From Populus alba (Eukaryota > Streptophyta > Magnoliopsida > Malpighiales > Salicaceae), in the NCBI RefSeq assembly GCF_005239225.2, contig NC_133288.1, positions 15,816,169-15,880,168 of the forward strand: 64,000 nt of DNA, given 5' to 3'. Below the pieces are notes generated by a model. It saw only the letters and a list, made by a program, of their open reading frames with translations, had not been told where the DNA came from and ran no database searches. How positions within the stretch are numbered: position 1 is the first letter of the stretch; every line of letters begins with the position of its first letter. Positions 45,919 through 58,500 of the stretch are shown one piece after another. The position numbers and the translations under genes were made by a program.

Positions 45919-48900
45919 CAAGGGCGGAGTGAAGGGGAGGCAAGCAAGGGCCCAGGCCCCTACAAGACTTTTTTTTTTTTTGTAGAGGTAAAACAGAAGT
46001 ATGTTTGTTAAAGATATCTGTAGAGGTGAATCAATAGGAACTAAGCACGTGTATATCTGTCGGGTGATGAGAACAAAAGGCTGGAAAGAATGTCCCACAA
46101 CCCACCAATTTTGTGTAATTAATTAATGGATTGTGATAAAAAAAAAAAAAAAAAGCATGCCTACGTGGAAAGTAATAAGTGTCTCTAGGGAATGAAAAAT
46201 AAATATAAAGGGTGAGTGTGTTTCTTGTCTTTTCTCTCCCTATATGCTACAAAGTACAACCCTAATATAAATTGTTGCAATTCCAACGCAACGCAGCCGG
46301 TCAAAACAAAAACAAGAATAAAAATTCTAAAACAGAATTGTTATGCGGAAAGATTGAAGCAGAGTATTGTTTGATTTATCTCTTAGTAAACAAAAAAAGG
46401 TACGTAATTAGATATCGATAACTCAAATTTAAAATATATTTTTATTTTGTTTTGAGATGTTTATCAAGAATTTAATAAGATCTGTTTTTATAATTTTTGC
46501 TTTTTTTTTTTTTAAGTTTGCTAGTTCTAATAATTGTTTTTTTGAATTCTTGTTATAGTGATTTTTTTTTCTAATTAATTAGATATATTTTATTGGTTTG
46601 TTTTTGATTATGCATGGATTTTTTTATGTTTTTTTTAGCAGAGCCACCAAAATTATCAATTTTTTCTCACTATATATGTTTTGATTTTAGGTTGAACCAT
46701 AAACAAAATAAGAAGAATTGATTCTTTTTTTGAAAAAAAAAGGAAAAATATTGATAACTCACAGCTTAGTGAACCAACTCCAAGTAATGTTGAAGTTATG
46801 GTTGAGCAGCCTCTATGTGCTTCAGTTTACAAAGAATCTACGCTGATTAGTGAGCAGCCTCTTACTAGAATCGATATTGCTCATTTAATTAGAGATCTAA
46901 GCAATCGTCCTCAAATTTAGGAATACCCGGTTAATCAACAAGATGAAATTTGAAGAGCATACATTAATTTGGGGTCATATCTACCTTTGATGTATGAATA
47001 TCCGCTAACTGGTAATAAACATCCTCGTCAATTTCAGTCTCATTGGTTCAAAAGTTATTCGTGGCTTGAATATTCAGAGAAAAATACTGCATTTTGTTTC
47101 CCTTACTATTTATTTCCAAGTAAACCATTTGGAAAGCCAAGATCAGACACATTTACTGTTAAAGGATTTAATTGTTGGAAGAAAGTTAATGATGGGGAAC
47201 GATGTGTTTTTTTTACTCATATGAAAAAAGGTCCAAATTCAGCTCATAGATTTGCTACCAGGTGCTTAGAAAATTTGAAAAACCAGTCATGTCATATTGA
47301 GAAGGTAGTTAAGAGGTAAACTACTCAAAAAGTTCAGAATAATCGATTGCGTATTAAAGCTTCAATAGATATTGTTCGTTGGCTCACATTTCAAGCATGT
47401 GCTTTTAGAGGGCATGATGAACGTCCAGAATAAAAAAACTAAGGTAATTTTCTTGAAATGATGGAACTTTTAGCATCATACAATGAATAAGTAGGTGCTC
47501 TTGTTTTGGGTAATGCTCCACAAAATGCTAAATACACCTCACATCAAATTCAAAAAGAAATTTTGCATGTCTTTGCTAGAAATGTTCAATCTTCAATTCA
47601 TCATGAGGTTGGTGATGCAAGATTTTGTTTAATTGTTGATGAAGCTCGAGATGAATCTAGAAGAAAGCAAATGGCCCTTGTTATTAGGTTTGTTGATAGA
47701 AGTGGATTTATACGAGAATGATTTTTGGATATAGTTCATGTCAAAGATACAACTGCTGCAACTCTTAAGGAAGAGATTTCCTTTGTTTTATCTCATCATA
47801 ATCTTGATGTTCAAAATATTAGGGGTCAAGGATATGATGGTGTCAGTAATATGCGTGGAGAGTGGAATGGTTTGCAAACTTTATTCATTAATGATTGCCC
47901 TTATGCATATTATGTACATTGCTTAGCTCATCAGTTACAATTGGCTCTTATTGCTGCAGCTAGAGAAATATCTGATGTTCACACTTGCTTTCAGAATTTG
48001 ATCTTTATTATTAACATTGTTAGTACTTCTTGCAAGCGTAATGATGAGTTACGGGCTTTTCAAGCAGCTACAATTGCGCATCTAATTGATATTGGTAAGA
48101 TTGAAATGGGTAAAGGAGTTAATCAAGTAGGTGGTTTGCAATGACCTGAAGATAGCAGATGGAGTTCGCATTTCAAATCAATTTGCAGTTTGATAAAAAT
48201 GTATGGGGCAACTTGCTTGGTTCTTGAAAACATTGCTTTAGATGGATCTACTTATTCTCAACGTGGTGATGTGGCCTTTTCATTTAAGTTGCTAATGTCA
48301 TTTGATTTTGCATTCTTCTTACATATAATGAAGAATGTTATGGGAATTACTGATGTGCTTTGTCAAGCATTGCAACAAAAATCTCAAGACATTTTAAATG
48401 TTATGCATTTGGTGATTAACACAAAGACTTTAATTCAGAAGTTAAGAGACGATGGTTGGGAAACTCTTTTAGAAGAAGTGACATCATTTTGTAAGCATCA
48501 AGACATTGAAGTTCCTGATATGGATTCTTGTTTTTCTAGTGTGGGACGATCTCGTCGTAAAACAAAATCAGTAATAGTTGAGCATCACTACCGAGTTGAT
48601 ATATTTACAGCTATCATTGATCAACAATTACAAGAGCTAAATAACAGATTCAATGAGCAGGCGATCGAGCTTCTTAAATTGAGCACAACTTTAGATCCTA
48701 GAAATACATATAAATTATTCAATGTTGAAGATATATGCTTACTTGTTGACAAGTTCTATCCTGAAGATTTTTCTGACCAAGAAAAAATTCATTTGAGATT
48801 TCAGTTGCAACATTATGAGCTTGATGTACCCAATCATCAAAAGTTAAAGAATATGTCATAGATTGTAGATTTATGTCAAGGATTGGTTGAAACAGAAAAA

Positions 48901-49419
48901 TCAACAATTTATCCACTCATTGACAGGTTGATTCGGCTTATCTTGACTCTTCATGTTTCGATAGCAACTACTGAACGAGCTTTCTCAGCGATGAAGATTG
49001 TTAAAACAAGACTTCGCAATCGGGATGGAGGATGATTTTTCTTGCAAAATTATTTGATTGTCTATATAGAAAAAAGAAATTGCTGAAAGATTCCCAATTG
49101 ATATGATAATCGATGATTTCTATTCGATGAAAGAACGACGAGCACAATTAAAAGAAATATATAAGAATTATTATTTATTATTTTATTTCAAAGTTTATTA
49201 AACATAAATAATATTTTCGTTTTAGTTAATGCTTCTTATATACTTTGTATGTTTGTATTTAAATAAGTACAAAGATTATTATATATTTTGTAATACGTTC
49301 TTTAAATAAAACTAAATCAAGCAATTTTTATTTTATTTTTACTTTTTATATATAATAAATTAAAAAAATATATTATATTTTTTGGCCTCCCCTGACAAAT
49401 AATCTTAGCTTCACCCCTG
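45919..49419 (+). mobile_element. hAT transposon with TTF-type zinc finger transposase
   Basis: The left terminus CAAGGGCGGAGTGAAG (45919) is inverted at the right end, where 'cttagcttcacccctg' ends at 49419 (reverse complement CAGGGGTGAAGCTAAG). Flanks CATACAAC (45911-45918) and CATAGAGC (49420-49427) are an 8-bp duplication with two mismatches, as hAT makes. The interior holds one long decayed transposase frame on the plus strand. Confidence 0.85.
46708..49160 (+). pseudogene. hAT-family transposase (TTF-type zinc finger, DUF4371), nonsense-decayed
   Basis: A single frame runs from about 46708 to 49020. The order is: N-terminal DSFFEKKRK; TTF-type zinc finger (YPLTGNKHPRQF, WLEYSEKNTAFCFPY); DUF4371/RNase H-like part (FCLIVDEARDESRRKQM, RGQGYDGVSNMRG, CLAHQLQLAL); and the hAT dimerisation tail (ATTERAFSAMKIVKTRLRN). 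It is interrupted by in-frame stops at 46918, 46951, 47317, 47431, 47440, 47488, 47719, 48142 and 48859 but no frameshift until an extra base near 49027. The initiator codon appears to be ATA at 46708, where ATG is expected. No active transposase is possible. Confidence 0.9.
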
Positions 49420-49427
49420 CATAGAGC

Positions 49428-50074
49428 AACTAGTCAACTAGTGCCATGAGTTCATACCTAAACGAAGCTGGCCACACAAATTTCTTTAAACAACCCTTCA
49501 CGAGGCTGATGAGGCCAGTTACCTCTAACCTGCCCCACAAAATAAAATATGGCACCAAGCAGTAAGTAGCATGCACACCTAAACAAAGCTGGCCTTTGAG
49601 CCCCCGTTGCCGATAGAGCCACCACCTAACACGACCGCGTCCCTTGTGGAGTTTTGAAACAACACGTGCTTATGTCATGAAAGATCATACACACACACAC
49701 ACACACACGGAATTTAGAGAATGAGATGTGAGAAGACTATTTGGAATAAATTGCATAGATAAAGAGGTTTTTCTTTATTTTCTCTCAACAACGACTGCAG
49801 CAGCAGCAGCAATAATAATAATAATAATAATAAATAGTTTCTTTGTCTTCTTCCCTTGACGACCATTTGGAATAAATTGCGTAGATTTTTTACTAAGAAA
49901 TGTGGAGGAAGAAGAGAGTTAAAATTATCATGTTATTTTACGCTACTTCTTATTTCTTCAGCTCAGTATAATTGTGTTGAAAGCCCACGGCCATCCAGCA
50001 TCAAAAGAAGTTTTAATCACTTTTCTTACATAATTTGTTTTTTTTTTTTACCAGTAGACATTTAATTCGATAGG
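49428..50074. repeat. Spacer with (CA)n and (CAG)n(AAT)n microsatellites
   Basis: CA repeats at about 49690-49708; CAG followed by AAT repeats at about 49797-49835. The 69-codon ORF at 49856-50065 shows no motif. Confidence 0.6.
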
Positions 50075-50660
50075 TATTGTTAGTGTATATATAATCTAGC
50101 CAATTAGTTGATAACATGTGAAATATATTTAATTTATTAATAAAAATTTATTTATCTTTAATAGTCATTATATATTTTTATTAATCAATCTAAAGTAAAA
50201 AATAAAGTTATTATAACAAAAATATTTTATAAAGAAAATTATAAAAATTTTTATATAATAATAAAATTCATATTGTATCAAGGTATTTTTGTTAAAATAT
50301 TCCTTTTCAATCTTTATAAAAACTGTATATTAATTAGAGTTGTTGAGAGACTGATACATATTATATTCTTTTTTTTTTTTTTTAATGAAAGAAAACAGTA
50401 GTTCTCATAAAATTGAGGGTATAAAGGATACCTAGAAACTAATATGTAGGTGTTTATCAGATGATATGTACACTGAACTGACCTACATGAGAATTTCATA
50501 TGGAGAGATCACATGTGTTTATAGAAATGCTCACGTGACAGTTGTATAAATGATCCTTAGACTCGAGATCATTCAGTTATATCTTATGCATGGAATGTTA
50601 TACTTTTGATCCTGCCACATGTTGTCATAATCAAGAGTAACAAACGAGCATATATTGGGC
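50075..50660. repeat. Dispersed repeat, copy B (partner at 30620-31210)
   Basis: Collinear with copy A in the same orientation, for example 'gtatattaattagagttgttga', 'ctaatatgtaggtgtttatcagatgatatgta' and 'cacgtgacagttgtataaatgatcc'. Probably two insertions of one old element. Confidence 0.65.
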
Positions 50661-53296
50661 ATAACTTGTTTTATATGAAAGTATTTAAGTAATTGAGAGA
50701 TGATTCATTAGCCTAGGTGAATTAAGAAAAATATTTTATTTGCTCTTAAATAGTATTTATTGTAAATCTTTACGCAAGATGAAATGAAATTTGAAAAGAG
50801 TTTTAAATTTTATTCAAATAATCAATGACTATCGTGTTAAGAAAAAACTAGATTTGACATAGTGAACATAGTTCATGCTATAATATTTAAATCAAAACAT
50901 TATTGATGAAGGGATAATAATTACACTAAGAAACTAGTCACTCAAAGATTAAGTTAAATCATTTATTACTTTTTTAATATTTAGAGAATCATGACAGGTT
51001 GCTGAACATTGTACTCGATTTTTAAATATAAATGAATCAATTGTTGCAATAATTGATAATAAATTAATTTGTTAAATTTATTTAATTCTAATTTTATTTA
51101 GGATTTGATTTATATTTAAGCCAACTTGTTAGGGAACCTAATTGTTTCACGCACATAAGAACCATTGGTCAAAAAATAAAATGGGATGATTAATTAAGTG
51201 TAACTTGATTGAAAATAAGTTTTAGAAATTAAAAAATTAAAGTGTAATTTATAAAAGATATAAACAAATCTAGACCTATAAAAATCAAGTAATGACTTGA
51301 TTGTAACAAGTATGGGCTTGCAAGGCTAGCCCTTGGGCCTAGCTTTTTTTTCTTTCATTGTTATGTTCACCATCTCCTTCTTTTTTAAATAAAGTAGATG
51401 ATGCACTGTTTGTTACGGCAAACGACATATCATTTATTTGTCAAATTCTAATAGTCAAAGATGTGGTCAAAAAAATTGGTTAGGATATTTTTAATTTAAC
51501 AAACTATTTGTCAACCTAATAAACAAAGTTTAAAAACACCTTAATAAAAATCATCTCATTAAATGAAACCCATTGATAAATTTTTTTTAATTAACTTTCT
51601 CTTTTCTTAAACCAATAAACTTTATATTTCTCTCATATTTTTCCAACAGACTTTCTCTTTTCTCAAACTAAAGATTGAAAATTGAACAAAATGAAGTTTT
51701 AGACTAAAAACTATAACTCAAAAAACTAAAAGGATTATAAAAGAATAAAAAGGAAAATATATAAACCAAAACCCATTTTTTCTCTCAAATTCAGATTTGC
51801 CACACAATTTTCTTTTGTTTTTCAGCCTAATCCTTTATCTTTTAATTGTGTCTTTTTATTACAAATTAAAAAAAATGATTGGGGTAGTAAATTCATTGTA
51901 CATCTAGACACACTTCACTGTAGACGAGAATAATGAATTGACTTTATTATCCTTCCAAAAGAAAACCAATTAGCTAGCTATTAGGAGCAATAATATAATT
52001 TTATAAAGACCATTTAGTCATTTTCATATTAATTACTAGAATACCCTTAAATCAAAATAAATGTAAGTGAGATTTTGGGGTTTATTTCTCTTTTCACATT
52101 AAAATGCATAATAAATTTACTTTATTACCCTTTTAAGTCAGAATTTTTTAAAACTCAGAATAAAGGTTGATTCTTCTTTTCTTATAGCTTTTTTTTTTTG
52201 TAGTAATCAAGTCAAGTCAGGGATAATTTTGTTTTTTTTATAAGATTAAATAATATATTTTTTTGAAAAATTATTAGTGTGTGCATAGCAAGCACCAACT
52301 TGTTAAGCCATTTCAAATGCGTCTAGCAGTGTTTGCGGTAATGTAAGGTGGTGAAAACTGACCATCTATGATAGTGTTAGAATGCTCATGACATCTCCTT
52401 CTTGATGAGGTGGTGTGCGCGATGGTTTATGCATTGGTTTGGATTTGAGAACCTTTTTTTTTAATTGTTCTCTCTTCTCTTTTCTTCTCAAAAAATAAGT
52501 TGCCTAATCAAAAATTATATGTTGTCTTCTTATTTTGTTTAGGCTTCTAATTTAGTCCTCTTGCTTTTGATTGTTTGATTTTCATACTAATTTCTTTCTA
52601 AACTTTAATTTTTTTTTCAATTTCACCTTTCATTAAAATATAATTTTTCCTCTTGTTTTATTTTGGTTTTGAATTTGATACTTTTTATTTTAATTTTGGA
52701 GTTTTGTTTTGTAAAGTGTTTAATTTTTTTTTTCACTCTTAAAATCAAATAATGTACCCCCTCTTGTTCAACATTTGATCAATGTTCTTTTAGCTTGCTA
52801 TTATTTGTTTAGGAGCTTTTTGTCAAATTGAATTATTTTTTAATTTTATTATTTGACACTTTTTATTTTGTTTCTTTTAAAATTATTACCACATCGTGAA
52901 CAGGTTGCTTGTTGGGCATGTGCAATTAGATTGATATATATATACTAATATATATATATCAACCTTTTCTTTTCTGAGTTCAATACATCTAATGCCATTA
53001 CTTCTTTCTTTCTTTCTTTCTTTTTTGTCATCCCCAACCAGTGTCTATAATCCATTGTGCAGGCTGGGAACGTGATCGGTAAAAGCTTGTATAGAAAAAC
53101 AAAAGGAGCTTCCTTTGTAATTGTTAATGTAATAATAATTATTATTATATAATAATAAAGTCCATGTGAGTCCATTAACAAGGATAAATTAACAGCCCTG
53201 TGGACATCAAGAAACAAAACAATCATAATATAATAATAGAATGATAGAGAGATCAGTCAACTAGACACATACATTAGAGCAACTCCAAATGAAACT
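50661..53296. other. Intergenic; T-rich repeat and (TA)n
   Basis: No gene found. 52540-52900 is T-rich and shares phrases with 2640-3100. A (TA)n with a small palindrome lies at about 52932-52960. 'ctttctttctttctttc' at 53003-53020 is a short tetranucleotide run. The end of this stretch is the 3' flank of the Ole e 1 gene. Confidence 0.4.
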
Positions 53297-54230
53297 CTAA
53301 TCTTCGTACTCCTGGTATAACCTGAGAAGCTCAGTGCAGCCTGACATGGGCTGTGCTGCCATGAAACCCATAGCATTGGCATAACGGGTAGTTGACACCA
53401 GTCCATTGTCATTGGTCAAGATAACACGGGCACGATCACGGCCAGCAGATGGTGATCGGCAGTCCTTCCGGGGGCTGCTAACTAGCATGCAATCGCAAAT
53501 CTGATCCTCATGGTCCTCATCAACAGTGATGGTGTATTTTCCAGTTGAGTCGGTTGTTCCTTCCTTGCTGTAGACAAGATCTTGTGTCTTTCTGTCCTTG
53601 CATTCCAGTCTAACCTTGGCACCTATTATGAGTAAAAGAAAAACCCAACAACATATTAAGGATCCATTGCGCAGTTTTCGACTTTATATCAGAAACCCAT
53701 TATACAACATTATTATTCTAACAGGATTGCCATGATATCTAAATATGCCCAACACTTGTACTGGTGTTCGATCAATCTGATCTAACTTTTTAACATGGCA
53801 ATTACAGCTACAATATTGTAGCACGATTTGGTCTTTTCTGCAATCAAACCACCCTAAACACCTCTGTGTCCTTGATGGCCAGATCTAATCTCAAACATGA
53901 GTCAAACACTAACTAACCATCATGTAAATCTAGACTTTCCTCACTCAATTTCTCCTTTTTTCAATCAAAAGAAAGGATAAATCAACCAAATATACATGAA
54001 ATGAAGTCTGATATATTCAGTAAGATGTAGAAATCTGAAGCCATGGAAACATCGGAACGAAAAATAAAATGATTACCTGCAATGTGAGTGGTCTTGGAGG
54101 TTTCAAAACCAGCGAGGCAAGTGTCACAGTAGACGCTCCCTTGAACCACAAATGGATTTCTCGCTGGGCGAGCAGCTCTTACGAGGGCCGGTAGCACACA
54201 TAGAGCAAGCAACAAAAGCACTCGAGCCAT
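53297..54230 (-). CDS. Pollen Ole e 1 / extensin-family secreted protein
   Basis: Two exons on the minus strand, 54230-54077 and 53622-53297 (TAG), give 159 residues in phase with a normal GT-AG intron. The N-terminus MARVLLLLALCVLPALVRA is a clear signal peptide. The mature protein opens with the family signature FVVQGSVYCDTC, followed by further conserved cysteines (LECKD, ICDC, KDC, GCTE) expected to form disulfides, and ends LLRLYQEYED. The length is usual for the family. These are small secreted beta-sheet proteins found in pollen and other tissues; the molecular role is not established, and tissue cannot be read from sequence. From memory it resembles Arabidopsis At1g78040. No lesion is present, in contrast to its neighbours. 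Confidence 0.95.
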
Positions 54231-54300
54231 TTTTTGTGAATTATTGTTAGAGATCTCTTGAGAGAGGGAGAGAGAGAGACTTTCTTAAAACTGAAAAGCA
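54231..54300 (-). promoter_or_regulatory. CT-rich 5' leader of the Ole e 1 gene
   Basis: On the coding strand 'tctctctctctccctctctc' precedes the ATG by about 30-50 bases, a typical plant pyrimidine-rich leader or core-promoter patch. No clear TATA box is seen upstream. Confidence 0.45.
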
Positions 54301-55261
54301 AATGGTGGTGTTGAATGGAGAAGATAAAGCGATAATGGTAATAAAAAACAGAGAGGGAGGAAATGGAAAAAAAATGGATGAAATTTAAAAACTAAACGGT
54401 GGTGTCTAATTTCCAAAAGCACATGCGGTGATTACGCGTTGAGAAATATTTGGGTGCACTTACGCGGTCTTCAGCAAAGTGTACTTGGAGGTGTTTTCGT
54501 CATTTCCAGGGGTTAGAGCGGGGTCGTTTTGTTGCGTGGTATATCCTAATTGGATAGATAATTGAACTGTGCAGGGAAGGAGATCGGAGGTAGCGTAGAG
54601 CAGTGATGGAGTACAGCTGGGAAATGTCGGTGCTCACATGGGGGGTTGCCATATTCTTTCTTTCTTTCAAGCACCAAATCCACTATTTTGACAATTTGCA
54701 AATCATAATTGGAATGGACTCCTCGAAAACATATAATCATAAATTTTTTTTTAATATAAACCTTAAATTTTTCAAAAAATCATCGATTTAATCTTTAATA
54801 TTTTCAAACCGGTTAAAATCAAATCATACATGAAATTAACTTTAATTTTATATGTAATTTAAATTTAATTAATGAACCTATTACAATTCTCATATTTGAA
54901 ATAAAATACTAAATCATATCATACTATTTAGAATATTTGTAGAAATAAATTGAATTAATAATTTTAATTACTTTTCTCTTAATTAAATAAAATAAAAAGA
55001 ACACCCAGTCATTAGAATGAAAACATACCAAAAAAACAACAACAATTAAAAAAAAAATTTATAATCAAAATTTAAAAATATTAAGCATTTTACCTAAAAA
55101 AAGAAAAAAAAAACAATACAAAGTTATATCATATATTAGAAAAGCTCTAATATGATTTCACCTTTTCTCATGTGTACTAGTACTTCCTCATTCATCGCTG
55201 CTATGTTTTTCATTTCTCATTTAAGCTCTAATAAATTAAGAGAAATATCTTTTTTAGATGA

Positions 55262-55299
<38 letters not shown>

Positions 55300-55599
55300 A
55301 CCAACACTACTACAATTTTTCTTGAAGCTTGACAAAGATATATATGCACTGCATCACCCTTCCATAGAGGTAACAAGCCATTTATCTCTAGGAGCACATT
55401 ATGGAATTTTTTTTTTCATTTGGGTTCACTCCTAGCTTTAAATAATAAAAATTTCCATGTAACTTTTTTGGCGAAAAAAAAATGTCATAATCTAATTTTA
55501 GATCCCTCAAAATATATATATATCCCTTTTTATTCAATTTTTTTAAAAAAAATCATAAATTCAAAATCTATAAAATATTTTCGTAAATGAGCTTTTGAT
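54301..55599. repeat. Spacer with (CT)n(AT)n microsatellite
   Basis: 54301-54600 is probably the Ole e 1 promoter region. CT repeats followed by AT repeats lie at about 55262-55299. No gene seen. Confidence 0.5.
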
Positions 55600-58500
55600 T
55601 TATAAACATGACAAAAACACCATATGAATATTCGGGTTGGGATATTGTTAATAATATAGGTTGAAAAAGAACTTATTTGAAATAAAGTTTAAGGTTAAAA
55701 TCCTACTTGATGAAAATTAGAAGAATTAATTAAGTTAAGGATTTAATTAAATTTCTAATAAGTTTAGTTGTCTTAATCAGGGACTTAATTAAAGAAAAAA
55801 TAACTTTGAACCCCTAATTCGGATCAATTTACAATAATTAAAAGATGAGGGACCCAATTGAAACTTTAGACAGCCTAATTGCTGTAATCAGTAGTTTAAA
55901 TGAAATAAATTTATTGTATGAATGTCAATTGAGGACTACATTGAAGAAAATTGAGATCAATGACCATTTTGTAAAAAGAACTGAAATTCAAAGGTCCAAT
56001 TAAAAAACGCTAAGGTTGAAATTACAAAGCATCCAAAAGATTAGGGCTGATTTGGGGGTTCAGTTGGAAAGCCTTAGTAATAGTCACACAAATAAACAAT
56101 GCAGCTTACCTTATGTAAGGTGTACTAGGGGTGATATTAACCCTATACATAACCAATCCTCTTATTTAGGCTTTGAAAACTAATTAGGGTTTATGTGACC
56201 AAAAGACCAAGTGGATACTCCAAACCTTTTAAAACCAAAAAAGGACAAGAATTCCTAATTCTTTCCACCTACACCAAAGATTCTAATCCAAAAGGATGAT
56301 TGTTGCAATGCCATACACATGCGACATAATAACGACTCTACTAGGAATTTTTTTTGTGGACTAACCTTTATTATTTGTCTATTTATTATGTTTCAATTTT
56401 ATTGGTTTGCATATTTATTTCAACATGCCATTTGTAAATATTTTTTATATGCTTTATTTTTTTTTTTAAATATTGCTCATGCATTGTATAATTAATTCCT
56501 TCATACATCACATGCTTTAATTTTTAAGAGCATACACAAGCTTCTAGGTTAGGTTAGGGATTAATGGTTTGCCCTATAACTATTGGTCAAGGTTCAAGGC
56601 TCGTGAAACACCAACTCAAATCTAAGTCATTGTTTTGTAATGGTGGACATACATGCTTTAACTATTTCTTGCAACACCCCTATATTATCCTTACGAGGAC
56701 CATCACTGTGAAAATTTAAGATCCTTTTAAGATCAGGTAGAAAATCTACCCACGCTCACTTAAAAAATAAAATATATCCTTAGGATGCATGTTCCATCTA
56801 TAACTTGCATCTAAGACACCCCAACATGTAGCATCCTAAATTCCTAGACTTTTAGGTGGTAAATAGTCATCATATAGATTCTACAAGAGTCTAAATTATT
56901 ACAAGTAGATTGAGATGAATATGAATTCCCTTATTAGTATAATAATGATGTTAGATGACAATCATTGTCACCTTTAAAGGACAAACATGCATTTAATTTA
57001 TTTTTTTCAATAATTATATCATGTTTATTGGCTTTGAAACATTGCATGTCTATCATTTACAGAAGAAATATAGGCCCACCCCTAAACACCTAAGATCTAC
57101 AAGAAACAAATAGGAGATTTCAACCTAGACAAAAGCAAGATGACCTTCTGAAAAGAGAGATTGTTTAGTTAATTGATTTGTTAGGACACACCATTTGCTC
57201 TTAAGGAAAGCCCTATACATGGAAGCTAATACTAATAAATTAACTATGAATACGCCTCCTTGTCTTTCTTCACACCCTTATCAGAAGATTGTTTTTTATG
57301 CTTATCTAGTTAATTAAAGTTTGTAATTTTTTTCTTCTAAACTCCCCAAGTTCATCAAAGGCTTGTACTGCCTTGTCTTAGAATTCACTATAAATTGCTA
57401 CAAACCAAATACACCAAACACCTTTACCTTTCCTGTAATCTGGATATCATAGGTTCATAGTAATCAAAATCCAAATCAAATGTCATGAGCAGTTTTGCTC
57501 CCTTTTAATTTCTATTAAGGATTTCTATCAAAGCCTTATAAATGTCCATCAAATATTGCCTCAACCATTTAATCTGATACAACCACCCTTTCCTAAATGA
57601 TACAATGAGAATGTCAAATGCAAAAACCATATAGGAGTAGTAAATCATTCCATTAATTATTGTCCATCAAATAGTGCTTCAGAAGAAAGATTGATATATT
57701 TTTACCACTCATAAATGCTCACCAACATCTTTTGAAAATTAGGTATATTACCTAAATTCCATTGGATCCCATAAAACCACCATTCTCTAGTGATACAATC
57801 CAAATATGAAATATGATTATCATGATAGGATCTATGGCAACTCAATCAAAATTGTAAGAATCATCTTTAACATAATAAGTTGTCGGTAAACATTGATAAA
57901 ACACAAATATTATTAGGGAATTTAACACAAAAAAGAGTGTGGTATTTATCAAACTTTGATATTTTGAATTTTGGTTTTGTGATTGCATTACATGCCTTTT
58001 TAATTTCTTTGTTGTTTTGAAATCAAAAGATGTTTTTTTTGTGAAAGTAATAACTTGACATTATATTGTTATCGTTGATTGAAAAAATATAATAGTAATA
58101 ATGATCGAACCCCAAGGTGTGTAATACAAGATACCAAAAGGAAATCCTCACACTTTTAAATCTCATAAAATTGACTCTCATAATTGATTCTATGACTGTT
58201 CAAAACATTATGACCAAATCAGTTTTATAAAAAAAACCATTGTTCAAAGAATCCTAAAAAAATGAATTTTTTTTTCAAAAATAACTTGATGTTTACTTAA
58301 AACAACAATTAGACACTTTTGTTTTTGTAAGGCGGCAAACAAATCATTCATACAATTCCCATTATGAAATGATTAAACAATTTTGAACCAAGATATGAAA
58401 AATAAAAATAAAAAGTGCTCATGTCCCATGTCTATTGGGTCATATTTTAGTCTTATGCATAATTGCATATAATTGGATTTGCTTGTCATTGATTCATAAG

